Source: CBDCEG01 sp965215775
GTDB taxonomy: Bacteria > Pseudomonadota > Gammaproteobacteria > Cardiobacteriales > Ostreibacteriaceae
Length of the DNA: 7,657 bases
Reading direction: 5' to 3'
NCBI GenBank assembly: GCA_965215775.1
Contig: CBDCEG010000010.1
Location: forward strand, 1 to 7,657
The notes beneath the pieces are model-generated. The model worked only from the letters and a program-made list of their open reading frames with translations. It was not told where the DNA came from and searched no databases. Every line of letters starts with the position of its first letter. Positions within the stretch are counted from its first letter, which is position 1. Shown piece by piece: positions 1 to 5,119 of this stretch. Position numbers and translations under genes: made by a program.

Positions 1-517
1 GTAAAATCATTGAAGAGTTCTCAAAAAAACTAGCTCATAGACCAATTATTGATATAAATCCTGGTCGTTCATCTGATTTAAAAGCAAAAATACAACTTGA
101 TAAAGATGAAAAAGAAAAGTTTAAATATCTTCATCTTCCTCAATCTTCTGATACTCATCACTATAATCAAAGAGGTATGGTTGAGCGAGTAAATAAATAT
201 TTAAAAGATGATTTTGGTTGTGATAAAATATATTATCAAGGAGCTACTAAAGTAGCATCTGTACTTGCATTTGGGATATTATCTATTTGCATTCATCAGA
301 GTTTAAAGCTTATAACATAACTTTTACTCAAAATACTATAAAAAAGCTTGAAATTATAAACAAAACCATAAAGAATGGAGTAAAAATGGAATTTTCAAGA
401 TAAATATACAAATTTTTTAAAGAATAGCTCAAATAAAGCAATAATTGTTTTTTTAAAATTAAAATTGTTATAATTAAAAATGAGCTATGTGCTAGTTATT
501 GAATTTGCAAGTGGCTC
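1..517 (+). mobile_element. IS copy 1, right part only (cut by the window edge)
   Basis: This is the 3' part of the same insertion sequence that occurs nearly whole at 1501-2991. Position 1 corresponds to 2478, and the two copies stay aligned to 513 with only a few differences: one substitution in the coding part (Arg for Ile), two in the 3' non-coding part and one T fewer in a T run. Such similarity means recent transposition or duplication. The right end carries the terminal inverted repeat AATTTGCAAGTGGCTC. The outer GGCTC is inferred to belong to the IS because its complement, GAGCC, is present at the left end of the second copy. The left end lies outside the window. Beyond the right end the sequence enters an IS3-family transposase remnant, starting with TA. 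Confidence 0.85.
3..320 (+). CDS. DDE transposase, C-terminal 105 residues (partial at window edge)
   Basis: The reading frame is already open at the left edge and ends with TAA at 318-320. It matches residues 285-389 of the complete transposase at 1628-2797 apart from one visible change (LAHRP instead of LAHIP). The segment includes the catalytic glutamate motif MVERVNKYLK. Whether this copy encodes a full, active enzyme cannot be told because the N-terminal part and the left IS end are outside the window. It would be the second source of transposase for the same element. Confidence 0.85.
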   Translation, partial: KIIEEFSKKLAHRPIIDINPGRSSDLKAKIQLDKDEKEKFKYLHLPQSSDTHHYNQRGMVERVNKYLKDDFGCDKIYYQGATKVASVLAFGILSICIHQSLKLIT

Positions 518-772
518 TATGGATGTATCTTTGACTACAAGTATATTAAATGAAGCATTATCTTTATATCCTAAGCCTGAAATATTTAATACCGATCAAG
601 GTAGCCGTGTAGCAAAGCAAACCCGTTTACGCAAATATACAGCTCAAGCTCATATAAATATTTTAAAACAACATAATATTAAAATCTCAATGGATGGTAA
701 AGGACGAGCAACAGATAATATTTGTATCGAGAGATTCTGGAGAAGTATTAAGTATGAAGAAATTTATTTATA
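518..772 (+). pseudogene. IS3-family transposase (OrfB, rve domain) fragment, broken at both ends
   Basis: An open stretch reads SMDVSL...IFNTDQGS...ISMDGKGRATDNICIERFWRSIKYEEIYL, the characteristic second half of the IS3-family integrase-like (rve) domain. It contains the catalytic Asp in TDQGS and the catalytic Glu in IERFWRS. The N-terminal half, including the first catalytic Asp, is missing because the sequence starts at the right end of IS copy 1. An ATG at 480 lies inside the IS tip, so it is not the native start. After KYEEIYL the family pattern is lost at about 760-772, where an IS1182-like fragment begins on the other strand. An in-frame insertion of about 27 bp at 607-633 replaces the usual TDQGSQYT with TDQGS + RVAKQTRLRK + YT. 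Non-functional remnant. Confidence 0.85.
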
Positions 773-894
773 TCTAAAATATCTACATAACTATCAATTG
801 CTCTTACACTATTATTTTCATCTACAAGTTCATCGATACTAGGTGGAAATAATAATTGTTGATTTCTATCTTGTTCTTGTTTATAAATATCCAT
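748..894 (-). pseudogene. IS1182-like transposase, N-terminal fragment
   Basis: On the minus strand an ATG at 894 opens a 48-codon frame, MDIYKQEQDRNQQLLFPPSIDE then LVDENNSVRAIDSYVDILDINKF. The pattern of a short basic leader, LFPPSIDELVDENNxVRAID and FVD-like residues is the typical beginning of IS1182-family transposases, which are normally around 450-500 residues long. A good ribosome binding site (AAGGGG) precedes the ATG. The frame runs into the antisense of the IS3 fragment after DINKF and stops at 748-750. The junction lies in AT-rich sequence (AAATTTATTTATAT) that could belong to either parent, consistent with a deletion or recombination joining the two elements. Only this head remains. 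Confidence 0.75.
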
Positions 895-1019
895 ACAAAC
901 CCCTTGTTTATAAGGATATTATAGCGAATAATTGGTTTGTATTTTATGAAATTTATGCTAAAATTGCAATAATAGATTATATTTATTTTTGACTTAAAAT
1001 GTTAGTTATTTCACAGTCT
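895..1019 (-). mobile_element. Left-end non-coding region of the IS1182-like element, with promoter
   Basis: This is the upstream region of the IS1182-like fragment. Read on the minus strand it contains GCTATAAT as a -10-like element and then the AAGGGG ribosome binding site before the ATG at 894. The outer end is inferred to be near 1019, where the minus strand reads GACTGTGAAATAAC immediately after sequence resembling an attC box. The exact terminus cannot be fixed because the other end of the element is missing. Confidence 0.45.
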
Positions 1020-1035
1020 CTAGATTTTGTTATCG
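1012..1035 (-). other. attC remnant (outer R'' side) of the toxin-antitoxin cassette
   Basis: The plus strand CTCTAGATTTTGTTATC resembles the gene-proximal end of every complete attC here (for example GTGTTTTGTTATAT at 3114-3127 and ACGATTTGTTATAG at 5106-5119). It lies 9 bases beyond the antitoxin stop, as expected for the attC that closes that cassette. The matching distal arm (an AAC-containing box followed by a GCTTGAGTTG-like segment) is absent, and IS1182-like sequence takes its place. The site could not fold or recombine as a normal attC. Confidence 0.5.
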
Positions 1036-1043
1036 TAATAACC

Positions 1044-1310
1044 TTACATAGCTAATCTTATCTTATTTGATGCAAATTGATGTATTAGCATTTGAATAAT
1101 ATTTTGATAAGGAATCGAGTTTTCTAATGCTTTCTTTTTAAGTTCATAAATATCATTTTCATTTACTCTTAAAGAGATAGCTTTTTTCTTTTGATTTTGA
1201 ACATAAGATTGTAAATCTTGCATTCTATCATTAATATTATTTTTACTTTGCCATTCTCCATTTTCTACACTTTGTAAGATATTTCTTTCATATTCATCTA
1301 AAGCTATCAT
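1044..1310 (-). CDS. Ribbon-helix-helix antitoxin (CopG/BrnA-like)
   Basis: This 88-residue protein has an acidic N-terminal part (residues 1-40, with EYERNILQSVENGEW) and a C-terminal ribbon-helix-helix-like DNA-binding segment at about 43-80 (AISLRVNENDIYELKKKALE, then SIPYQNIIQMLIHQF). The IPYQ-x-II pattern is common in CopG-like antitoxins paired with BrnT-like toxins. The start is an ATG with AAGGAG upstream, overlapping the toxin stop in an ATGA, so the two genes are translationally coupled, toxin first and antitoxin second. In such systems the antitoxin neutralises the toxin and represses the operon. Here the toxin's 5' end and native promoter are gone, so this antitoxin is probably orphaned and may be weakly expressed from within the IS. 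An attC remnant follows. Confidence 0.75.
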   Translation of the reverse strand: MIALDEYERNILQSVENGEWQSKNNINDRMQDLQSYVQNQKKKAISLRVNENDIYELKKKALENSIPYQNIIQMLIHQFASNKIRLAM

Positions 1311-1500
1311 TTTGATACTCCTTTATATTTATTATATTTTTTGTTCATTTGTCTTGACGGTATTATAGTTTTTAAAAATATACTTTTGTCATCTTCAACA
1401 TAAGGTACTAAATATACATAATTTTTAATTTCAATTAAAATAATAAAAATATTCTGGTTAGGATATTTATCTTTATTTGGATGTTCTATGTCATCAAGTA
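1307..1500 (-). pseudogene. Toxin remnant (BrnT-like), N-terminus removed at an IS end
   Basis: The frame reads LLDDIEHPNKDKYPNQNIFI then IEIKNYVYLVPYVEDDKSIF and LKTIIPSRQMNKKYNKYKGVSK. The YVYLVPYVEDxxxIFLKTIIPSRxxxKKY ending is typical of small toxins encoded just upstream of CopG-like antitoxins (BrnT-like, usually around 90 residues). Only about 64 residues remain. Roughly the first 25-30, including the initial strands of the RNase fold, are lost at the IS left end near 1500. A TTG at 1511-1513 within the IS inverted repeat could start a short fusion product, but this is not a credible native start. The intact toxin would be expected to cleave RNA. The remnant overlaps the antitoxin start by four bases. 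Confidence 0.75.
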
Positions 1501-1504
1501 GAGC

Positions 1505-1534
1505 CACTTGCAAATTACCAGAAATAACTGGTAA
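1505..1534. repeat. IS left terminal inverted repeat and adjoining hairpin
   Basis: The 12-bp terminal repeat at 1505-1516 runs directly into a dyad, TTACCAG (1515-1521) and CTGGTAA (1528-1534), with a 6-base loop. Such a hairpin just inside an IS end can shield the transposase start from transcripts entering from outside, and it would also fold in RNA made leftward toward the truncated toxin. The right end lacks this hairpin. Confidence 0.65.
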
Positions 1535-1561
1535 TTTAAGCTAATTTAAATTTTAAAAAAG

Positions 1562-1589
1562 TTGAAATCAAATTTCAATAAGTTATAAT
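1562..1589 (+). promoter_or_regulatory. Candidate transposase promoter with overlapping dyad
   Basis: TTGAAA at 1562-1567 and TATAAT at 1584-1589 are separated by 16 bases, which fits a sigma-70 promoter. The initiation region would be about 30 bases upstream of the ATG at 1628. The -35 box is one arm of a perfect dyad, TTGAAAT (1562-1568) and ATTTCAA (1572-1578), so a DNA-binding protein or transposase could control it. A weak ribosome binding site (AAGAGA) precedes the start, consistent with low transposase production. Confidence 0.5.
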
Positions 1590-1627
1590 TTTATACTATA
1601 AAATTTAACAGAAAAGAGATTCAACTT

Positions 1628-2797
1628 ATGGAAAATATTATACCAAAATTTACTTCAAGATTATCAAAAATGTGGACTAAAGTTTTAAATCTTGAGAATT
1701 GTTTGTTTCCTGAATTGAAAGAGCACTTAGGGGCATTAAGTACTAAAGAGGAAAAACTAATAAAAATATTAGACTTTGCTCAAATAGATAATAATGTAAT
1801 AGTGCTTACAATTACAAATACTCCAAAAGATAGAATTGAGATAGCAAGAGCCATGATTGCAAAAAGTGTTTACAATATACAAACAACAAGGGATTTAATA
1901 GATAGGCTTAAAAGTGATAGAGTTTTAAGAGTACTATGTGGATGGAGATATAAAAATGATATTCCAAGTGAGTCTAAATTTAGTAGAGTTTTTAAAGAAT
2001 TAAGTGATTTAAGAATTGCTGAAAAAACTCATGAAAAGTTTGTACAAGAATATTTGTCAGATACAGTGTTTATGTACAATGCAAGTGATGCTACTAAAAT
2101 ACCACTTAGAGAAAAACCTACAAAAGAGCAAAAGCAAAAGAAACCTAAATTAAAAAGAGGAAGACCAAAAAAAGGTGAGAAAAGAGAACCTATTAAACCA
2201 AAAATCTTAGAACAACAAAAAGATATGAAAACTACCAATGAGATGCTTTCTTTAGTATCTACAGCTTGTGGAGTTGGTATTAAACAAAATTCAAAAGGAA
2301 ATAGAGAAGTTTGGATAGGTGGCAAACTGCATATCAGTGTAGTAGATGGAGATATACCTATTACTGCATTTTATAGTGGAGCTAATGTACATGATAGCTC
2401 AGTTGCACTTCCTCTTATGAAAGAAACTAGCAAAAGAGTACCATATCTTTATGACCTGCAAGATGCTGGATATTATAGTAAAATCATTGAAGAGTTCTCA
2501 AAAAAACTAGCTCATATACCAATTATTGATATAAATCCTGGTCGTTCATCTGATTTAAAAGCAAAAATACAACTTGATAAAGATGAAAAAGAAAAGTTTA
2601 AATATCTTCATCTTCCTCAATCTTCTGATACTCATCACTATAATCAAAGAGGTATGGTTGAGCGAGTAAATAAATATTTAAAAGATGATTTTGGTTGTGA
2701 TAAAATATATTATCAAGGAGCTACTAAAGTAGCATCTGTACTTGCATTTGGGATATTATCTATTTGCATTCATCAGAGTTTAAAGCTTATAACATAA
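1628..2797 (+). CDS. IS transposase, DDE type (IS4/IS5-superfamily fold)
   Basis: This 389-residue protein catalyses cut-and-paste style movement of its IS. Residues 1-140 form a DNA-binding N-terminal region. The catalytic core shows the first Asp in NASDATK (D154), a second in YDLQDAGYYS (D279 most likely) and the Glu in GMVERVNKYLKDD (E345), a normal DDE arrangement. Between the first and second Asp is a strongly basic, proline-rich insertion at about 165-193 (KRGRPKKGEKREPIKP), resembling an AT-hook. The frame is intact with no internal stop, and all three catalytic residues are present, so the enzyme may be active. Its C-terminal 105 residues are nearly duplicated at 3-320. The weak ribosome binding site suggests low expression. 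Confidence 0.92.
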   Translation: MENIIPKFTSRLSKMWTKVLNLENCLFPELKEHLGALSTKEEKLIKILDFAQIDNNVIVLTITNTPKDRIEIARAMIAKSVYNIQTTRDLIDRLKSDRVLRVLCGWRYKNDIPSESKFSRVFKELSDLRIAEKTHEKFVQEYLSDTVFMYNASDATKIPLREKPTKEQKQKKPKLKRGRPKKGEKREPIKPKILEQQKDMKTTNEMLSLVSTACGVGIKQNSKGNREVWIGGKLHISVVDGDIPITAFYSGANVHDSSVALPLMKETSKRVPYLYDLQDAGYYSKIIEEFSKKLAHIPIIDINPGRSSDLKAKIQLDKDEKEKFKYLHLPQSSDTHHYNQRGMVERVNKYLKDDFGCDKIYYQGATKVASVLAFGILSICIHQSLKLIT

Positions 2798-2979
2798 CTT
2801 TTACTCAAAATACTATAAAAAAGCTTGAAATTATAAACAAAACCATAAAGAATGGAGTAAAAATGGAATTTTCAAGATAAATATACAAATTATTTAAAGA
2901 ATAGCTCAATTAAAGCAATAATTGTTTTTTTTAAAATTAAAATTGTTATAATTAAAAATGAGCTATGTGCTAGTTATTG
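2798..2979 (+). other. IS 3' non-coding segment
   Basis: About 180 bases between the transposase stop and the right inverted repeat. It is AT-rich with no credible gene; the only short frame begins ATGGAATTTTC and stops after five codons. The same segment follows the transposase in copy 1 (321-501) with two substitutions and a one-base difference in a T run, which supports counting it as part of the IS. Confidence 0.7.
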
Positions 2980-2993
2980 AATTTGCAAGTGAA

Positions 2994-3127
2994 CTATAAC
3001 GACCTAACTGAAGGACAAGTGGATTTAACGACTTGACACTTCGATATTTTAAATTCTATCTAATCGACACTTAAAAGCTCGAAATATCGCAGTATCCACT
3101 TGTTCATCTTCCTGTGTTTTGTTATAT
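2994..3127 (-). other. attC site 1 (closes the DUF2628-like cassette)
   Basis: The outer boxes are CTATAAC (2994-3000, R' on the minus strand) and GTTATAT (3121-3127, R''). The arms GGACAAGTGGAT and ATCCACTTGTTC pair almost perfectly, around a loop of roughly 75 bases. The crossover would fall between 2999 and 3000. The IS right end lies only two bases beyond the R' box. The first 76 bases are nearly identical to those of the site at 6838. Confidence 0.88.
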
Positions 3128-3150
3128 CAAATACTAAGATAAAGTTAAAA

Positions 3151-3366
3151 TTATAATTTAAACTTTGGTCTATCTCGAAATTTTTCTAAACAATCTTTAA
3201 ATCTATTCCTAGGATTATTACCTAAATCTTTTCTACAACAAGATTTTATTGATTTCAACGAATAACCTTGCTCTAATAATTTCTCAAGTTCCCATTTTTG
3301 ATTACAATTAACAAAGTCTTTGTCTGCTTCAATCTTCGTTAGATCATCGCTATCATTTTTATTCAT
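3151..3366 (-). CDS. Hypothetical 71-residue protein, second gene of its cassette
   Basis: A small, charged, soluble protein with no signal peptide or membrane segment. It has an acidic start (residues 1-17), then a helical-looking stretch (WELEKLLEQGYSLKSIKSCC) and a basic tail (RNRFKDCLEKFRDRPKFKL), with cysteines at 21, 44, 45 and 59. I do not recognise the family. Its ATG overlaps the stop of the upstream membrane-protein gene by eight bases (ATGAATAA), which strongly suggests translational coupling. Its stop lies 23 bases before the attC, as expected for the last gene of a cassette. A role linked to the upstream protein is inferred from coupling only. Confidence 0.7.
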   Translation of the reverse strand: MNKNDSDDLTKIEADKDFVNCNQKWELEKLLEQGYSLKSIKSCCRKDLGNNPRNRFKDCLEKFRDRPKFKL

Positions 3367-3769
3367 GTATCATTCCTTTCACTAATAAAGCTCGTTTTGA
3401 TTTATCATCAGCTGGAATATAACCTTTTTCTAATAAATCCATAACATATCTTTTGTTATATATAAAACATGTTAAAAAGTAGCCAAGACCAAAAGTAAAA
3501 ATAGTTATTGCTAAACTTATAATAAACCATTTCAAATCACCTCTAAATATTGGAACCCAAAAGCCAAGAAAAAAGGTTGTCCATGAAAATCCCAAAGGTG
3601 CCTCTTTGTACACTCCAGTATCTTTATGCTTTAATTTTATCAATTCAGTATGCCCAGCGTCCCTATTTTTTTGATTCTCAATATTTTCAGCAGTTGCATG
3701 TTCTTTACAAAATCCATCATTCATTTCTATTGCAGGAAAAACTACACCACATTTTTTACACATTCCCAT
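3359..3769 (-). CDS. Small membrane protein, DUF2628-like, with N-terminal Cys/His motif
   Basis: Start chosen at the ATG at 3769 (MGMCKKCG), because GGAG lies six bases upstream. A longer reading from a TTG at 3781 would place this Shine-Dalgarno inside the gene. The 136-residue product has an N-terminal CxxC...CxxH motif (C4, C7, C21, H24), probably a metal-binding knuckle, a polar linker, and then a hydrophobic half: APLGFSWTTFFLGFWVPIFRGD followed by a membrane helix at about 79-103 and YNKRYVMDLLEKGYIPAD. The GFSWTTFFxGFxxxxFRGD...YNKxYxxxLxxKGY pattern is typical of DUF2628 inner-membrane proteins of unknown function. It is first in a two-gene cassette and overlaps the next gene by eight bases. 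Confidence 0.8.
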   Translation of the reverse strand: MGMCKKCGVVFPAIEMNDGFCKEHATAENIENQKNRDAGHTELIKLKHKDTGVYKEAPLGFSWTTFFLGFWVPIFRGDLKWFIISLAITIFTFGLGYFLTCFIYNKRYVMDLLEKGYIPADDKSKRALLVKGMIHE

Positions 3770-3992
3770 TTTACTCTCCAAAATTTAATTTACCAAATTT
3801 GTTAATTTGTAACAAATAGGCATATATAAATTCAAAGAATTTTTATTTTTTCATAAATTTTGTGAAACTTTTTTAAAAAGTTTTGAGCCAATTACTTAAA
3901 AATAAAATATTTAATGATGGTTTGATTTGTAGAGTTTCCTTTAAACAAGGCTTTCTTTACAGTTTCGTTGCCATCATATCTTTAAAACTTAG
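3770..3992 (-). other. Long cassette leader without a gene
   Basis: About 220 bases separate the next attC from the DUF2628-like start. No gene with a start codon and ribosome binding site is visible. It holds the 20-bp palindrome-like repeat at 3865-3884 shared with the neighbouring cassette leader. It also holds a possible RNA stem: ATGATGG (3914-3920) and CCATCAT (3971-3977) enclosing 50 bases. A 29-codon open stretch on the minus strand (ending IIKYFIFK) has no proper start. The leader could carry the cassette's own promoter or regulatory RNA, but no convincing -35/-10 pair was found. Confidence 0.4.
3865..3884. repeat. 20-bp palindromic leader repeat, copy 1
   Basis: AAACTTTTTTAAAAAGTTTT occurs here and identically at 4922-4941, each time between an attC and the first gene of a two-gene cassette. 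It is close to a perfect palindrome. Both leaders also share a second block beside the attC (CTTTAAAACTTAGATA). The role is unknown; a shared leader origin or a terminator for transcripts from the preceding cassette are possible. Confidence 0.6.
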
Positions 3993-4125
3993 ATATAACG
4001 CTTGAGTTGAGAGACAAGGCGATATAACGGCTTAACTATTTACTACTTTTAATTTCTATATGCGACACTAAAAAGCTCGGTATTTTCGCAGTTTAGCCTT
4101 GTTCCTCTCCTCTGATTTGTTGTAT
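3993..4125 (-). other. attC site 2 (closes the zinc-ribbon/exported-protein cassette)
   Basis: The outer boxes are ATATAAC (3993-3999) followed by GCTTGAGTTGAG, and GTTGTAT (4119-4125). The arms GAGAGACAAGGC and GCCTTGTTCCTCTC pair with two extra bases on one side, the kind of extrahelical bases that set strand choice in attC folding. The minus strand reads CAACTCAAGCGTTATAT at the R' side, the classical attC ending. Confidence 0.9.
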
Positions 4126-4135
4126 CTCGTATTAT

Positions 4136-4489
4136 CTACCAGTTTAATTTTTCTTTTGATGCTTTATTTTGTTGATTATACATCATTTGAATTGTATTAT
4201 AATTACACATACCAATATTACAGTATTGTGTTATTACAGAATCTAATAATTGTCTATTTTGAGCTTTAGTTAATTGCTTAAATGCTGATAATTCTTGTTT
4301 TTCCATCATTCTTAAAGTTGATGGGTCTCCCATTCCTATTGCAGTATATGTTTCTTTGACACCATTTTCAATAAACTTCATTACTTTTTGTTTCTCTACT
4401 TTTGAACCTTTAAAATCTAATGGATGTATAAAATCATTAGCATTTAATAAAATTATACTCATACAAATTAATATTAATATTTTTTTCAT
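4136..4489 (-). CDS. Exported protein of unknown function (117 residues)
   Basis: The N-terminus MKKILILICMSIILLNANDF is a clear Sec signal peptide, with cleavage probably after LNA (about residue 17). The mature part is about 100 residues, mostly helical and polar: FKGSKVEKQKVMKFIENGVK, then a TLRMMEKQELSAFKQLTKAQNR stretch and two cysteines near the end (CNIGMC, about 90 and 95) that could form a disulfide. There is no lipobox and no recognised family. The ATG has AAGGA eight bases upstream and begins 12 bases after the corrected stop of the zinc-ribbon gene, so the two are one operon in one cassette. It ends just before attC site 2. Confidence 0.75.
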   Translation of the reverse strand: MKKILILICMSIILLNANDFIHPLDFKGSKVEKQKVMKFIENGVKETYTAIGMGDPSTLRMMEKQELSAFKQLTKAQNRQLLDSVITQYCNIGMCNYNTIQMMYNQQNKASKEKLNW

Positions 4490-4501
4490 TTCAATATTCC
4501 T

Positions 4502-4832
4502 TTATGATTTTGGTCTAGTAAATAAAACAAATAGACCTAAAATAATATCTCCTATAACCCATACTGTCATAATCATCATAGCACCTAGTCCTCTTCCAAT
4601 TGCTGCTCCAGCTTTTTTGGGCTTCACCCATTGCTTCCATACCTTCTGTTGAAGCTCCAACACCAGCTATCATCCACCATAACATTATTATGTTAAATAA
4701 AATAAAACTCCATTTTATTATTTTACCAAATATACCTCTTTTTGGTTTGTTAATTTGATAACCACATTTTGGACACTTTAAAGCACTATCGCTTACTTCT
4801 TCATTACATTCTGGACAATTAATCATAGCCAT
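4502..4832 (-). pseudogene. Zinc-ribbon membrane protein, interrupted by a one-base frameshift
   Basis: Start at the ATG at 4832 (MAMINCPECNEE), six bases after AAGGA; an in-frame ATG at 4871 lacks such a site. Residues 6-23 form a zinc ribbon (CPEC...CPKC), followed by KPKRG and a membrane helix at about 40-59 (WSFILFNIIMLWWMIAGVG). After EAMGEAQK the frame is broken by a run of six A (4613-4618 as T on the plus strand). With five A it would continue AGAAIGRGLGAMMIMTVW, then VIGDIILGLFVLFTRPKS and TAA at 4502-4504. That gives a 109-residue protein with a second membrane helix, as in common two-helix zinc-ribbon proteins. As written, translation yields an odd hydrophilic tail to 4515. It may be a mutation, a sequencing error or slipped-strand phase variation. 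Confidence 0.8.
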
Positions 4833-4864
4833 TTCTATTCCTTGTTTTAATTTCTTAACCAAAT

Positions 4865-4881
4865 TTATCATTTGATGATAA
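4865..4881. promoter_or_regulatory. Dyad upstream of the zinc-ribbon gene
   Basis: TTATCAT (4865-4871) and ATGATAA (4875-4881) form a perfect 7-bp inverted repeat with a 3-base centre, about 35 bases upstream of the chosen ATG. On the minus strand AGAATA lies just upstream and could be a weak -10. An operator or an mRNA 5' hairpin are both possible. Confidence 0.35.
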
Positions 4882-4921
4882 GTATGTGTATTCTAATTTT
4901 AGTTTTTTTGGAATTTTGATT

Positions 4922-4941
4922 AAACTTTTTTAAAAAGTTTT
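4922..4941. repeat. 20-bp palindromic leader repeat, copy 2
   Basis: Identical to 3865-3884. It lies 53 bases from attC site 3, in the leader of the zinc-ribbon cassette. Confidence 0.6.
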
Positions 4942-4994
4942 GAAAGCTTACACTAAAATAATGTTTGCTTTGTTCATTTATCTTTAAAACTTAG

Positions 4995-5119
4995 ATACAA
5001 CGCTTGAGTTGAAAAACAAGGGTTTCTGTTCTTATATTTTTCATCTATCATTATAGCCTATTAAGTCTTAATAGTTATACCGCAAGTGTAACCTTGTTTT
5101 TTCCTACGATTTGTTATAG
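4995..5119 (-). other. attC site 3 (closes gene-less cassette A)
   Basis: The outer boxes are ATACAAC (4995-5001) with GCTTGAGTTG after it, and GTTATAG (5113-5119). The arms GAAAAACAAGG and CCTTGTTTTTTCC pair well. This 125-bp site is almost the same as that at 6505-6629 and is copied together with the adjoining gene-less cassette body. Confidence 0.9.

Larger units (their letters stand above)
1501..2991 (+). mobile_element. IS copy 2: near-complete insertion sequence with DDE transposase
   Basis: The element is about 1.49 kb with one transposase gene. The core terminal inverted repeats are perfect over 12 bp: CACTTGCAAATT at 1505-1516 and AATTTGCAAGTG at 2980-2991. Comparing the left end here with the right end of copy 1 extends the repeat outward by GAGCC/GGCTC, so the true left tip is probably 1501. 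At the right end of this copy those outer bases are missing and the sequence passes directly into AACTATAAC of an attC, so the right tip appears trimmed. The left flank ends in TA and the right flank of copy 1 begins with TA, which may reflect the target preference. No direct repeat flanks this copy. The family is not assigned; the transposase is of the IS4/IS5 (DDE_Tnp_1) type. Confidence 0.88.

Noticed and set aside
480..842. A 120-codon plus-strand frame read as one gene from ATG 480
   Set aside because: Its first 12 codons lie in the IS right end, its middle is an IS3 fragment and its end is antisense to an IS1182-like head; it is a chance fusion of three remnants.
2029..2325. 98-codon minus-strand frame inside the transposase
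   Set aside because: Lies wholly antisense to the conserved DDE transposase and has no ribosome binding site; low-complexity Phe/Leu/Ser composition typical of a shadow frame.
3550..3819. 89-codon plus-strand frame
   Set aside because: Antisense to the DUF2628-like gene and runs against the direction of the cassette.
4356..4652. 98-codon plus-strand frame
   Set aside because: Overlaps two minus-strand genes antisense; no domain or ribosome binding site.
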